From the NCBI RefSeq assembly GCF_001656035.1, contig NZ_CP010029.1, positions 108,409-172,408 of the forward strand: a stretch of DNA of 64,000 nucleotides, read 5' to 3'. The position numbers and the translations under genes are program-made. Below the pieces are notes generated by a model. That model was not told where the DNA came from. It was given only the letters and a program-made list of their open reading frames with translations, and made no database searches. The stretch comes from Yersinia entomophaga (GTDB lineage: Bacteria > Pseudomonadota > Gammaproteobacteria > Enterobacterales > Enterobacteriaceae). Of this stretch, positions 1-9,663 are shown piece after piece. Each line of letters opens with the position of its first letter. Positions within the stretch are counted from its first letter, which is position 1.

Positions 1-1
1 G

Positions 2-3000
2 ATGCTTTTTAGTCTGCTTATTCTGGCGCTGGTGTGTTTGCCTGCGGCTAACGCGGCGAACTTAAATGGCGACGTGCCGAGCCGTAGTGAAGTACAAAAT
101 CAGCTCGATGTTCTGGCGAAGCTGAAAACTCCGACGCCAGCCGACAAACTGGCTCAGCAAGATTTGGTGCAAACGCTGGAATACCTCGACGCCATTGAGC
201 GGGTTAAGCAGGAAACCAACCAGCTTAAGCAGCAATTGGCTCAGGCACCGGCTAAACTGCGCCAGGCGACCGATGCGCTGGAAGTGCTGAAAAGCAACTC
301 CTCCGATTCGCTGACTCGTGAATCACTAGCGAACTATTCTTTACGTCAATTGGAATCCCGGCTAAATGAAACGCTGGATGACCTACAGGCGGCTCAGGAA
401 GATCTTTCCACTTACAATAGCCAATTGATTTCCCTACAAACCCAACCTGAACGTGTACAAAGCGCCATGTATAGCGCTTCCCAGCGGCTACAGCAAATCC
501 GTAATTTACTCAATGGATTAGCGCCGGGACAGGATGGTTTACGTCCTACGCAACAGCAAATGCTGTTAACTGAACAGGTGTTGTTGAATGCGCAGTTGGA
601 CTTACAACGTAGAAATCTGGAAGCCAACACTACGTTGCAGGATTTACTGCAAAAGCAGCGGGATTATACCAATGCTCATATTGGCCAACTGGAACGTAAC
701 ATCCAAACGCTTCAAGAGGTTGTCAGTGGTAAGCGGCTGATTCTTTCCGAAAAAACGGCTAAAGAAGCCCAGGTTCCGGATGATTCTACCGACATTCAAA
801 ACGATCCGCTGGTCAGCCGCGAACTGGCGATTAATCGCGATTTAAGCCAGCGTTTGATCAATGCCACCAAAGAAGGCAATACGCTGGTTCAGCAAAATAT
901 TCGTGTGAAAAACTGGCTGGATCGTGCATTGCAGTCTGAACGCAATTTAAAAGAACAAATTACCGTATTGCGAGGTAGCCTGCTGTTATCTCGTATTTTG
1001 TATCAACAACAGCTTAGCTTACCGACCGATGGCCTGATTAGCGATATGGGGACGCGCATTGCTGACCTGCGTTTGGAACAGTTTGAAATTAATCAACAGC
1101 GGGATCAGCTCTTCCAGGGCGATGATTATATTCAAAAGGTGATGAGCGACAGTAAAGAAAAAGTCAGTGGCGAAGTGGAAGATGCGCTGGGGCAAATTGT
1201 CGATATTCGCCGTGAGCTGTTGGATCAATTGAATAAACAGTTGGGTAACCAACTGACATTGGCGATTAATCTGCAAATAAATCAGCAGCAATTACTCAGC
1301 GTCAACAGCTCACTGCAACATACTTTAACGCAACAAATCTTTTGGGTGAGTAGCAATAAACCGATGGATTGGTCGTGGTTGAAAAGCTTGCCCGAGGCGA
1401 TTCACAGTGAGTTGAGCAATCTTCATTTCAAATTTTCCCCTAGCGATATTCTGGCGGGATTACTGAAATCTTTGATTTTTGTGATTCCGGGGTTGCTGCT
1501 GGTCGGCGTGATTCGCTGGCGCTATAAAATCATAGATAACCATCTGGATAGTCTGGCGAACGATGTTGGTCAGCTAAAACACGATACGCAGATGCATACG
1601 CCGAAGGCGATTTTGCTCATTTTATTAAAGGTATTGCCGGGTGTGGTGCTGATTCTGCTTGTAGGCTATTGGTGCCTTCAATCGGAGATGGCGATTAGTG
1701 ATTTCCTCTGGAGCTTCTTCCAGCAATTGGCCTTGTTCTGGCTGATATTCGATTTGACCTACCGCATGTTGTCCCCAGGGGGGATTACCGAACGTCACTT
1801 CAATATTGCCGCTGAGCGCTGCGCGCATTACCGTCGGCAAATGGTACGTTTGGGCGTAGCGCTGCTGCCGGTGATTTTCTGGTCGGTATTGGGCGAGAAA
1901 AGTCCTCTACGGCTGGTGGATGATGTTATCGGTCAGGTGGTAGTGGTGATTGCGTTAGCGCTGCTAGCGGTATTTGTTTTCCCATTCTGTCGTGATAGCT
2001 GGCGTGAGAAAAACAGCCACGCGGTGCGATTGGTGATAGTGACTGCCATTGCGGTGACGCCGGTGATTCTGATTGGCCTGATGGCTGCGGGTTATTTCTA
2101 TACTACGCTGCGTCTGGCCGGGCGTTGGATTGACAGTATCTATCTATTCTTCCTGTGGAATATCGTTTATCTGACCGCGATTCGAGGCTTAGGCGTTGCC
2201 GCCCGCCGTTTGGCTTACCGACGCGCCATTGCTCGTCGCCAGAGTTTGGCGAAAGAAGGGGCGGAAGGGAGTGAGCCGGTAGAGGAGCCGCCGCTGGCGT
2301 TGGATCAAATTAACCAGCAGTCATTACGTTTGACCACGATGGTGCTGTTCCTGATTTTTGCTACGGCGTTTTACTGGATATGGTCGGATTTAGTCACGGT
2401 TATCTCCTATCTGGACAGTATCACTCTGTGGCATTACAACAGCACGGTTGCCGGTGCCAATGTGCAGCAGGCGGTGACGCTGGGTAATATTCTGGTGGGG
2501 ATTATGGCGCTGGTGGTGGCTTATGTCATGACCCGCAACCTGCCAGGATTGCTGGAAGTGCTGGTATTATCTCGCTTGCAGCTGCGTCAGGGCACGTCCT
2601 ACGCCATAACCACTATGCTCACTTATCTGATTACCTCGGTCGGGGCTATTACCGCCTTAAGTTCTCTCGGCGTTTCGTGGGATAAGCTGCAATTTCTGGT
2701 CGCGGCGCTAACGGTGGGTCTGGGATTTGGTTTGCAGGAAATCTTCGCTAACTTTGTGTCCGGTATCATTATCTTGTTCGAACGTCCGGTGCGTATCGGT
2801 GATACGGTGACTATCGGCACTTTCTCCGGTACGGTTAGCAAAATTCGTATCCGCGCCACCACCATCACCGATTTTGATCGGAAAGAAGTGATCATCCCAA
2901 ACAAAGCCTTTGTTACCGAGCGCTTAATCAACTGGTCGCTGTCGGATACGATTACCCGTATTCTGATTAAAGTTGGCGTGGCCTATGGCTCTGATTTAGA

Positions 3001-3325
3001 TAAAGTTAAAGAAGTTCTTCTGAAAGCCGCTCATGATAATCCGAGAGTTATGTCCGATCCGGAACCGCAGGTGTTTTTCCTCAATTTCGGTGCCAGTACA
3101 CTCGATCATGAATTGCGGTTGTATGTACGTGAACTGCGCGATCGTAGTTACACCGTGGATGAGTTAAACCGCGCGATTGATAAGCTTTGTCGCGAAAACG
3201 ACATCAATATTGCGTTCAATCAGCTTGAGGTTTATCTGCATAAAGAAGATGGGGCAGAAGTGCAGGAAGTCAGCCGTCCTATTAATTTGATGCCGGATAA
3301 CGAGCGGAAACAACTGCAGCCTTAG
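2..3325 (+). CDS. mscK: Mechanosensitive channel MscK (KefA), 5' end possibly cut
   Basis: Large inner-membrane mechanosensitive channel of the MscS superfamily, known in E. coli to open under membrane tension and to be modulated by external potassium. The reading frame starts two bases into the window with a hydrophobic signal-like segment ending near ANAAN, followed by a long Gln/Leu-rich periplasmic coiled-coil region (to about residue 470), then many membrane segments. The C-terminal MscS core is clear: the pore helix region around residues 895-925 reads VGLGFGLQEIFANFVSG, followed by the FERPVRIGD beta-domain start. At 1107 residues it is about a dozen short of the E. coli protein (about 1120), so the true start may lie just before the window. 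It stands alone and is followed by its own terminator. Confidence 0.95.
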   Translation: MLFSLLILALVCLPAANAANLNGDVPSRSEVQNQLDVLAKLKTPTPADKLAQQDLVQTLEYLDAIERVKQETNQLKQQLAQAPAKLRQATDALEVLKSNSSDSLTRESLANYSLRQLESRLNETLDDLQAAQEDLSTYNSQLISLQTQPERVQSAMYSASQRLQQIRNLLNGLAPGQDGLRPTQQQMLLTEQVLLNAQLDLQRRNLEANTTLQDLLQKQRDYTNAHIGQLERNIQTLQEVVSGKRLILSEKTAKEAQVPDDSTDIQNDPLVSRELAINRDLSQRLINATKEGNTLVQQNIRVKNWLDRALQSERNLKEQITVLRGSLLLSRILYQQQLSLPTDGLISDMGTRIADLRLEQFEINQQRDQLFQGDDYIQKVMSDSKEKVSGEVEDALGQIVDIRRELLDQLNKQLGNQLTLAINLQINQQQLLSVNSSLQHTLTQQIFWVSSNKPMDWSWLKSLPEAIHSELSNLHFKFSPSDILAGLLKSLIFVIPGLLLVGVIRWRYKIIDNHLDSLANDVGQLKHDTQMHTPKAILLILLKVLPGVVLILLVGYWCLQSEMAISDFLWSFFQQLALFWLIFDLTYRMLSPGGITERHFNIAAERCAHYRRQMVRLGVALLPVIFWSVLGEKSPLRLVDDVIGQVVVVIALALLAVFVFPFCRDSWREKNSHAVRLVIVTAIAVTPVILIGLMAAGYFYTTLRLAGRWIDSIYLFFLWNIVYLTAIRGLGVAARRLAYRRAIARRQSLAKEGAEGSEPVEEPPLALDQINQQSLRLTTMVLFLIFATAFYWIWSDLVTVISYLDSITLWHYNSTVAGANVQQAVTLGNILVGIMALVVAYVMTRNLPGLLEVLVLSRLQLRQGTSYAITTMLTYLITSVGAITALSSLGVSWDKLQFLVAALTVGLGFGLQEIFANFVSGIIILFERPVRIGDTVTIGTFSGTVSKIRIRATTITDFDRKEVIIPNKAFVTERLINWSLSDTITRILIKVGVAYGSDLDKVKEVLLKAAHDNPRVMSDPEPQVFFLNFGASTLDHELRLYVRELRDRSYTVDELNRAIDKLCRENDINIAFNQLEVYLHKEDGAEVQEVSRPINLMPDNERKQLQP

Positions 3326-3377
3326 TTTGAAACGGGTTTTGGATCGGAAAAACTAATTGGAAAACCCATAAATGCTG

Positions 3378-3408
3378 AGGGCGAAGCCGGAGAGGTTTCG
3401 CCCTTTTT
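3378..3408 (+). terminator. Intrinsic terminator of mscK
   Basis: An 8-bp stem (AGGGCGAA pairing with TTCGCCCT) with a GC-rich base is followed directly by a run of five T. It lies 52 bases after the mscK stop codon, and no other plus-strand gene is near. Confidence 0.85.
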
Positions 3409-3442
3409 GGGGCAGCGTTGTAAGCCGTAGTCAGGCAGGGAA

Positions 3443-3598
3443 TTATTCCTGACGGTGATGACTCAGCTTTTGCTGATAGTCACGCTTAACAATTTCCAGC
3501 GCTGCCAGCGCCGTTTCTGGCGCAATTTCGTTGCATTCCAGCAGGTAAATCAAATCTACCGCTAGCTGCAATTCTGGTGGGGCGTGTTCAACTGACAT
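3443..3598 (-). CDS. rsmS: Small ribosome-associated protein RsmS (YbaM)
   Basis: Short protein of 51 residues if it starts at [16 protein letters not shown]. It matches the YbaM/RsmS family (53 residues in E. coli) throughout, including the [10 protein letters not shown] and [10 protein letters not shown] segments. The family has been linked to replication restart (genetic partner of priC) and to ribosome association. The frame is open 20 codons further upstream (to 3658), but that extension does not resemble the family; another ATG at 3610 (MLAHMSVE) is a possible start. No strong Shine-Dalgarno is visible before either ATG. It lies downstream of priC on the same strand, with a 290-base gap in which I see no gene. 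Confidence 0.85.
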   Translation of the reverse strand: MSVEHAPPELQLAVDLIYLLECNEIAPETALAALEIVKRDYQQKLSHHRQE

Positions 3599-3888
3599 AT
3601 GAGCCAACATTAGGGTTTCAGTTTGAGTGAAGAAAATCCAACGTGACACCAAAAACAATCTGGTGCAGTTATATCCGTGCCGTCAATGCGAATGCCGGCA
3701 GAACTGACAAATCGATAAGCTGCATTATCCCGCATAATCCGGTGGCATAGTGAGGAAGCCGGCCAGCCTCAGAGACGTAAATATATGCGTAATGAATCAA
3801 CTTTGAATGCATGCTAGCTAATCAGAATATTATTATAGATAATAAATTTAAACCAAATAATCATCATTTATGCAAATGTGACCCGCCT

Positions 3889-4425
3889 TCAAAAACCATT
3901 ATCTTTTCTCTCGATACTGCGCTCGATTCGCGTCAAAGCCTGACGACAACGCATTAATCGGCCTTCCAGCGCCGCCAGTTCCTTCTGGATTCGCTGCTGA
4001 TCCACCAGACGGGTTTGTTGTCCCAACTGACTTTCACGATCTTGAATCATAGTGATGATCCGTCTTTCATAATCCTGATGCTCTGCCAGTTTATGGTACG
4101 GATCCTGGCTAACCTGTCGTGGTTTGGGCTGATTTTTACGTAGGGTTTGAGTCGCGAGCTCTCGCTGTAAAGCTGAAATCTGCGCCACCAGCTTTTCTGC
4201 CAAAAAAGCCACCTGTTCGGAGCGCTGTTCGGCGACGACTTGCTTCAATTGTGTCAGATTCTTGCGAACCTCCAGCAGATAATCCCGCAAACGCGTGCCG
4301 TGGTTACTGAAAAGAAGCTGATCAAAACGAGCCTGAGCCGTAGGCGTGTGCGCCTGTGGGGCGATTTCAGCCGACAGTGCTTCAACCTGGCTTTCAAGCA
4401 CCTGTAACAATTTTTCTGTGCTCAT
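3889..4425 (-). CDS. priC: Primosomal replication protein N'' (PriC)
   Basis: PriC works in PriA-independent restart of stalled replication forks, binding SSB-coated forks and helping load DnaB. This copy is 178 residues (175 in E. coli) and shows the family pattern: a Leu/Gln-rich helical N-terminus with ARFDQLLF near residue 30, and the C-terminal HQDYERRI and RLMRCRQALTRIE segments. The start at 4425 is set by an AGGAGAG ribosome site 7 bases upstream; the open frame continues 87 codons further but runs antisense into ybaN. It is transcribed divergently from ybaN. Confidence 0.92.
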   Translation of the reverse strand: MSTEKLLQVLESQVEALSAEIAPQAHTPTAQARFDQLLFSNHGTRLRDYLLEVRKNLTQLKQVVAEQRSEQVAFLAEKLVAQISALQRELATQTLRKNQPKPRQVSQDPYHKLAEHQDYERRIITMIQDRESQLGQQTRLVDQQRIQKELAALEGRLMRCRQALTRIERSIERKDNGF

Positions 4426-4600
4426 GGAATTCTCTCCTGATATTCTTGGGGCTAGCTTGCCTTTGAACCCGCCGGGAAACAAGGAATAAGGACTGGTTTG
4501 GGTAAATTGAATCATGAATCGACTGGTGGTGAATCTGGTTAATGATAAAGTACCGGTTAGTATCTTTTTCAATGATGGTGAGAATAAATAAAGGGAGCTT

Positions 4601-4981
4601 ATGTCTCGTTGGTTGTTAATCATCCTGGGATGGACCGCCGTGGTCTTGGCTACCTTAGGCGTGGTATTACCGTTGTTACCCACCACACCATTTTTGCTAT
4701 TAGCCGCTTGGTGTTTCGCTCGCTCATCGCCGCGTTTTCATCAGTGGCTACTCTATCGTTCATGGTTTGGCAGCTATATTCGCAACTGGCAGCAACATCG
4801 GGCGCTGCCACCGGGAGCCAAGTGGAAAGCGGTACTGGTGACGCTTATCACTTTTTCCATATCCCTGTGGCTGGTTAAAATCTGGTGGGTAAGAATGCTG
4901 TTAGCAATTATGCTTATCGTTTTATTGATTTTCATGCTGCGGATGCCGGTTATTGACCTAACGCAACAAAAAAAGCGCTGA
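4601..4981 (+). CDS. ybaN: DUF454 inner-membrane protein YbaN
   Basis: Small hydrophobic protein of 126 residues of the DUF454 family, with no settled function. It has a first membrane segment at about residues 5-38 containing the family motif LPLLPTTPFLLLAAWCFARSSPRFHQWL, here interrupted only for quoting, and two closely spaced segments at about 78-118. The ATG follows GGGAG by 4 bases. It diverges from priC and precedes apt, exactly as in E. coli, which supports the assignment. Confidence 0.88.
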   Translation: MSRWLLIILGWTAVVLATLGVVLPLLPTTPFLLLAAWCFARSSPRFHQWLLYRSWFGSYIRNWQQHRALPPGAKWKAVLVTLITFSISLWLVKIWWVRMLLAIMLIVLLIFMLRMPVIDLTQQKKR

Positions 4982-5164
4982 TTATCTGGCTCCGGTTGCA
5001 TTTTTCCATCAGTTTGAATAGATTTGAGCGTTTTCGTGCGCGGATTGCCCCATAGTCCCTGTTTAGGGCGTTAAAAGGGGTGGATGTGTTCTGTCCCGGC
5101 GGTGTTTGATCGACATCGGGTGGCCGCGTTTTAGTATGTTCAGCAGTTTTATCAGGCACAAATT

Positions 5165-5728
5165 ATGACCGCTACCGCACCTAATACAGCACAACAGCTT
5201 CAGTATATTAAAGACAGTATTGAAACCATCCCTGACTATCCAAAACCGGGCATACTGTTCCGCGATGTTACCAGCCTGTTGGATAATCCTTTGGCTTACG
5301 CTTCCAGTATCGAACTGCTGGTAGAACGCTATCTGGACGCTGGCGTGACCAAAGTTGTAGGTACCGAAGCCCGTGGCTTCCTGTTCGGCGCGCCGGTTGC
5401 ATTGGCTCTGGGCGTAGGTTTTGTTCCAGTCCGTAAGCCCGGCAAGCTGCCGCGCGAAACCATTAGCGAAAGCTATGAACTGGAATACGGCACCGATAAG
5501 CTGGAAATTCACACCGATAGCATTAAACCAGGTGATAAAGTTCTGGTTATCGACGATCTGTTAGCGACCGGCGGAACCATTGAAGCGACGGCTAAATTGA
5601 TTCACCGTTTGAAAGGTGAAGTGGTTGCTGCGGCATTTATTATCAATCTTCCAGAGCTGGGCGGTGAAAAACGCCTGACGGAACAAGGTATTGATTGCTA
5701 CAGTCTGGTCTCTTTCGACGGTCATTAA
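5165..5728 (+). CDS. apt: Adenine phosphoribosyltransferase
   Basis: Cytosolic purine salvage enzyme that converts adenine and PRPP to AMP and pyrophosphate. The 187-residue product has the type I phosphoribosyltransferase PRPP loop [13 protein letters not shown] at about residues 125-137 and the family segments [12 protein letters not shown] and [12 protein letters not shown]. It is preceded by a leader of about 180 bases after ybaN. In E. coli the next gene is dnaX; here the tct locus lies between them. Confidence 0.96.
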   Translation: MTATAPNTAQQLQYIKDSIETIPDYPKPGILFRDVTSLLDNPLAYASSIELLVERYLDAGVTKVVGTEARGFLFGAPVALALGVGFVPVRKPGKLPRETISESYELEYGTDKLEIHTDSIKPGDKVLVIDDLLATGGTIEATAKLIHRLKGEVVAAAFIINLPELGGEKRLTEQGIDCYSLVSFDGH

Positions 5729-5754
5729 TTTGACCATGCCTTTTGGCAATCGGT

Positions 5755-5789
5755 AAAAAAAGGCCTCGTTACTGAAATAGCACGAGGCC
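5755..5789 (-). terminator. Terminator at the end of the tctCBA operon, possibly two-way
   Basis: The stem GGCCTCGT pairs with ACGAGGCC around a 12-base loop. Read on the minus strand it is followed by seven T, so it fits the tctCBA operon, whose last stop codon lies about 120 bases upstream. On the plus strand it follows apt by 27 bases but lacks a good T tract, so it may work only partly for apt. Confidence 0.75.
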
Positions 5790-5911
5790 CAGTTAATTCT
5801 CTATTGCTGTCTGAATGATCACAGTCTGACTGCACTTTCAGCTAACCATATTTTCTGTTAACAATATTCTCGGTTAACAATACTCGCTGCGAATAACACT
5901 GCATCTGACGA

Positions 5912-7429
5912 TTACACATTAGCATTTGCCGGTGATTTCTGTCGACGTTTACGCCAACGCCTTAATATAAAAGGCAATATCAATACTGCCACAGCCAGAC
6001 CGAGTAAGGTTTGGGCGATTGCACCCTGCCATAAGATACTGAAATCTCCGTTACTGATGGAAAGCGCGCGCCGTAAATTCTGCTCAAGCATTTCTCCCAG
6101 AACAAAGCCTAAAATCAGCGGTGACATCGGGAAGTTCATTTTTCGCAGCAGATAGCCAAAGACGCCCAGTCCAACCATCAAGACCAGATCAAATGTGGTG
6201 CTGTGTACCGCATAGACCCCGACTGCAGAAACGGCGGCGATCGCCGGCACTAGAAACCATAGGGGAATGGTGAGCATTCGGGTGAAAAAACCGACCAATG
6301 GCAGATTCATCAACAGCAACATCACGTTGGCAATCAGTAGCGAAGCAATCAATCCCCAGACGATGTCCGGCTGCTCGGTAAACATGGCTGGCCCCGGCGT
6401 GATGTTATACAGCGTCAATGCGCCCATCATCACCGCCGTGGTGCCTGAACCGGGCACGCCTAGCGTCAGCATTGGGATAAACGAACCGCAGGCCGAGGCA
6501 TTGTTGGCCGCTTCCGGTGCCGCCACGCCGCGAATATCTCCTTTGCCGAAGCTTTCGCTATTGCCGCTGATTTTTTTCTCCGTCATGTAAGTCAGCGCGC
6601 TGGCAATGGTAGCACCGGCTCCGGGCAGGATCCCCACGAAGAAACCAATCACTGAAGAACGCAGGGTTGGCCCCACGCATTCCGCCGCCTCTTTACGGTT
6701 AAATAACAGACGGCCGGTTTTTCGCACCAGTTTTTGCCCGGTACTGGTGCCTTCTAGCATCAGCAAAATTTCGCTGACCGAGAACAGACCAATCACCACC
6801 ACGATAAACTGAATGCCGTCAGAGAGATGGACGCTGTCAAAGGTGAATCGATATACCCCGGTGTTGGCATCGACGCCCACCGTTGCCAGCCCCAAACCGA
6901 TTAATGCTGCCAATAGTGATTTAATCGGATTCTGGCTCATCATGCTGCCCAGGCAAGCGATGGCGAACACCATCAGTGCAAAATACTCTGCCGGACCGAA
7001 TGAGAGCGACCATTGCGCCAGCAACGGTGCAAATAGAATAATGCCACCAATGGCAATGATTGAACCGACGAAGGAACTTACCGCTGAGATAGACAGCGCA
7101 ATGCCTGCGCGCCCTTGCTGCGCCATGGGATAGCCGTCGAGCGCGGTCATAATCGCCGCCGCATCGCCGGGGACATTCAGCAATATCGAGGAGATACGTC
7201 CGCCGTATTCACAGCCGATATAAACCGTTGCCAGTAAAATCAGGGCAGATTCTGCTGGCAGCTTTAAGGCAAACGCCAGCGGCAGTAAAATCGCCACGCC
7301 ATTGATTGGCCCAAGACCGGGTAGCAGGCCAACGATGGTGCCGATAAAGCAACCAATCAGGGCAATCATCAGGTTTTGTGGCACTAATGCCACTTCAAAC
7401 CCTTGGGATAAATACATCCAGGTTTCCAT
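5912..7429 (-). CDS. tctA: Tripartite tricarboxylate transporter, large membrane subunit TctA
   Basis: Large integral membrane subunit of a tripartite tricarboxylate transporter (TTT family), which imports citrate or related acids using an ion gradient and a periplasmic binding protein. The 505-residue product has about a dozen hydrophobic segments and the TctA family signatures GTIVGLLPGLGPINGVAILL near residue 30 and FFVGILPGAGATIASALTYM near residue 265. It is the last gene of tctC-tctB-tctA, with a 10-base gap to tctB, so co-transcription is expected. The substrate cannot be read from the sequence; citrate is the family prototype. Confidence 0.92.
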   Translation of the reverse strand: METWMYLSQGFEVALVPQNLMIALIGCFIGTIVGLLPGLGPINGVAILLPLAFALKLPAESALILLATVYIGCEYGGRISSILLNVPGDAAAIMTALDGYPMAQQGRAGIALSISAVSSFVGSIIAIGGIILFAPLLAQWSLSFGPAEYFALMVFAIACLGSMMSQNPIKSLLAALIGLGLATVGVDANTGVYRFTFDSVHLSDGIQFIVVVIGLFSVSEILLMLEGTSTGQKLVRKTGRLLFNRKEAAECVGPTLRSSVIGFFVGILPGAGATIASALTYMTEKKISGNSESFGKGDIRGVAAPEAANNASACGSFIPMLTLGVPGSGTTAVMMGALTLYNITPGPAMFTEQPDIVWGLIASLLIANVMLLLMNLPLVGFFTRMLTIPLWFLVPAIAAVSAVGVYAVHSTTFDLVLMVGLGVFGYLLRKMNFPMSPLILGFVLGEMLEQNLRRALSISNGDFSILWQGAIAQTLLGLAVAVLILPFILRRWRKRRQKSPANANV

Positions 7430-7439
7430 TATTGCCTCG

Positions 7440-7874
7440 TTAGTTCAGCCAAACGCCGAGCGGTAGGGTGACATCCAGTAAGTGGTCAAAGGCATAAAAT
7501 AAAGCAATACCGATAACCACCGCCGATAGCAGCGCCTGAATCAGGCTGGCCTGGAACAACAGCGCTATGCTGAAGGTCAACAAAGCCGTAGCGAGTGGAA
7601 ATCCGAGCCATTCAAAACCCCAGCCATACAGCACCAGCGTAATGATCATCACCAGCAAACGCTGTAATACTTTACTGTGCGGCCAGGAAACGGTTTCCGG
7701 CTTGCGCAGCAGTAATAGCACTGCACACAGGGTCATTAACGCCAGAATAGCGATAGGGAAAGGCCTTGGCCCCAGTGGTTCATAGCTGTATTCGCTTTGA
7801 ATTCCCCAGCCGATAAACAAGCCGCTGACGCACAGCAGAATCCAGATACCGGCAAAAATGCGGTCGCTCATCAT
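7440..7874 (-). CDS. tctB: Tripartite tricarboxylate transporter, small membrane subunit TctB
   Basis: Small membrane subunit of the TTT transporter. The 144-residue protein has four hydrophobic segments (about residues 8-25, 37-56, 68-95 and 103-140), as usual for TctB, a family with weak sequence conservation. Its position between tctC and tctA with 10-base gaps on both sides is the strongest evidence for its identity. Confidence 0.88.
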   Translation of the reverse strand: MMSDRIFAGIWILLCVSGLFIGWGIQSEYSYEPLGPRPFPIAILALMTLCAVLLLLRKPETVSWPHSKVLQRLLVMIITLVLYGWGFEWLGFPLATALLTFSIALLFQASLIQALLSAVVIGIALFYAFDHLLDVTLPLGVWLN

Positions 7875-7884
7875 CTACCTCCGA

Positions 7885-8865
7885 TTACTTAGCTAAACCA
7901 AAGGCTTTGGCTTGTTCACGATATTGTTCAACCTGATTTTTGACGTAAGTATCCAATGCTTTGCCGCTTAGATTGAATTCAAACAGCCCACGCAAGTCGC
8001 GCTGCTTTTTAAACTCTTCGGTTTGAGTCAAGGTGTTAAAGGTGTTAATCCACCATTGGTATTCTTCTTCAGTCACTTTTGGCCCTAAATAGAAACCGCG
8101 AATAATTGGCCACACCAGATTGAAGCCTTGCTCTTTTGCCGTAGGAATATCAGCCAGTTGGCCGGGCAGACGCTGTTCGGAATACACCGCCAGCACGCGC
8201 AGTTTGTCACCGCTTAAATAAGGCACCATTTCGCTTAAATCGCCGGAAACTGCCTGAATATGGTTACCCAGCAGCGCCGTTACCGGCTCGCCGCCGCCTT
8301 CAAAAGCGACGTAGCGCATTTTGTGAGGATCAACGCCGACTTCGCGCGCCAGCAACGCGGTTTTCATCCAATCCTGACTTCCAATGGATGCTCCGGCACC
8401 AAATACCACGCTGTTTGGATCTTTCTTGAACGCATCCATCAGATCTTTCAGCGTTTTATATGGAGAGTCGCTGCGTACCGCGATCATGCCGTAATCGGTG
8501 CCAACCGCGGCCAGCCACTTCACGTCATTCGCGTTATAACGGCCGAATTTGTTTTGCGACAGATTCAGCAGCGAGCCGCCGGAAAATGCCACGACGGTGC
8601 CGAATTCCGCCGGACGCTGCGCCACTATGGCGTTATAGGCCACAGCGCCAACACCGCCAGGCATGTAGGTGACGCGCATCGGGCGGTCAATGGCTTTGGT
8701 TTCCTGTAGGGAAACCTGAATCAATTTACAGGTTAAATCAAAGCCGCCGCCGGGCTTGGCGGGAGCAATACATTCGGTGCGCTTCGGTGGATCTATCGCC
8801 AAAACTTGTTGTGCGGCTAACATCAGGACGGAAGCGGTGAGAGCACGGGTAATTATATTTTTCAT
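7885..8865 (-). CDS. tctC: Periplasmic tricarboxylate-binding protein TctC
   Basis: Extracytoplasmic solute receptor of the TctC/Bug family that delivers a carboxylate ligand to TctAB. The 326-residue product has a typical signal peptide with cleavage likely after QQVLA, followed by the family start PPKRTECIAPAKPGGGFDLT, in which the PGGGFD loop contacts the ligand carboxylates in known Bug proteins. The ATG has AGGAA 6 bases upstream. It is the first gene of the operon and diverges from tctD, which suggests regulation by TctDE through the shared 123-base intergenic region. Confidence 0.93.
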   Translation of the reverse strand: MKNIITRALTASVLMLAAQQVLAIDPPKRTECIAPAKPGGGFDLTCKLIQVSLQETKAIDRPMRVTYMPGGVGAVAYNAIVAQRPAEFGTVVAFSGGSLLNLSQNKFGRYNANDVKWLAAVGTDYGMIAVRSDSPYKTLKDLMDAFKKDPNSVVFGAGASIGSQDWMKTALLAREVGVDPHKMRYVAFEGGGEPVTALLGNHIQAVSGDLSEMVPYLSGDKLRVLAVYSEQRLPGQLADIPTAKEQGFNLVWPIIRGFYLGPKVTEEEYQWWINTFNTLTQTEEFKKQRDLRGLFEFNLSGKALDTYVKNQVEQYREQAKAFGLAK

Positions 8866-8926
8866 AGCGATTCCTAAGTTATTTTCTTACAAACTGTGAG
8901 CCTTCCCGCGATTGCGAGGTTGCTGA

Positions 8927-8960
8927 ATTGTTAAAACAATAACCTTTCAGTTACCTTTCA
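8927..8960. promoter_or_regulatory. Candidate TctD operator between tctC and tctD
   Basis: Two copies of ACCTTTCA start at 8942 and 8953, exactly 11 bases apart. This is the one-helical-turn tandem spacing typical of OmpR-family response regulator sites. Just before them, ATTGTTAAAACAAT (8927-8940) is a perfect palindrome. The stretch lies 29-62 bases before the tctD start and 62-95 bases before the tctC start. Binding by TctD is inferred from arrangement only. Confidence 0.45.
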
Positions 8961-8988
8961 ACGGTCAGGAAAAAGTACAGGATGTGAT

Positions 8989-9663
8989 ATGCGTCTCTTG
9001 TTGGTAGAAGATCATCCCGAATTATCCCATTGGTTACAGAAGGCTTTGACTCACGCGGGGTTTGCCGTGGATATCGCCCATGATGGAATTGAAGCCGAGC
9101 ATTTGCTGCAAAACGAAAGCTACGCTTTAGTCGTTTTGGACGTGGCCTTGCCGCGCTTGAATGGATTAGAGGTCTTGGCCCGGTTACGTAAACGTGGACA
9201 AACTTTGCCAGTATTATTGCTGACGGCGCGCACCGAGGTAGCGGATCGGGTAAAAGGTCTCAATCTGGGCGCAGATGATTATCTCACCAAGCCTTTTGAA
9301 CTCGACGAACTGGAGGCTCGCATTCGCGCTTTACTGCGTCGCAGCGTGGGCGTGACTCAGCAAGCTCTGCAATTTGGTTCTCTGACTTATCACGATGAGG
9401 GATATTTTTTACTGGACGATAAACCCTTGGCGCTGACGCCTCGAGAGCTTGCGGTATTGACCACACTGATGCATCGCCGTGGGCGGCCAGTGGCAAAACA
9501 GCAATTATTTGAGCAGGTTTTTACCTTGTCGGAGGAAGCTAACCCGGAAAGTATTGAGCTGTATGTTCATCGAGTGCGTAAAAAGTTGCTGGGGAGCGAT
9601 GTGTCGATCATGACATTGCGCGGGTTAGGATACAGTCTGGAATGCGAACATGGGCAGGGCTAA
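8989..9663 (+). CDS. tctD: Response regulator TctD (OmpR family)
   Basis: Transcriptional regulator of 224 residues. The receiver domain (about 1-115) has the acidic pair E7/D8 (VEDH), the phosphorylated aspartate in VVLDVALPRLNG at about residue 51, and the TKPFELDEL lysine region near 102. The C-terminal winged-helix domain has LTPRELAVLTTLM and a YVHRVRKKL recognition helix. It overlaps tctE by 14 bases and diverges from tctCBA. By analogy with Salmonella TctDE it should control tricarboxylate uptake. Confidence 0.92.
   Translation: MRLLLVEDHPELSHWLQKALTHAGFAVDIAHDGIEAEHLLQNESYALVVLDVALPRLNGLEVLARLRKRGQTLPVLLLTARTEVADRVKGLNLGADDYLTKPFELDELEARIRALLRRSVGVTQQALQFGSLTYHDEGYFLLDDKPLALTPRELAVLTTLMHRRGRPVAKQQLFEQVFTLSEEANPESIELYVHRVRKKLLGSDVSIMTLRGLGYSLECEHGQG

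Noticed and set aside
4426..4686. 87-codon N-terminal extension of the priC frame
   Set aside because: It runs antisense through the ybaN start, is unlike PriC proteins, and a good AGGAGAG ribosome site precedes the internal ATG.
5022..5037. ATTTGAGCGTTTTCGT before apt as a PurR box
   Set aside because: Only the right half matches the PurR consensus; the left half fits poorly, and E. coli apt is not a known PurR target.
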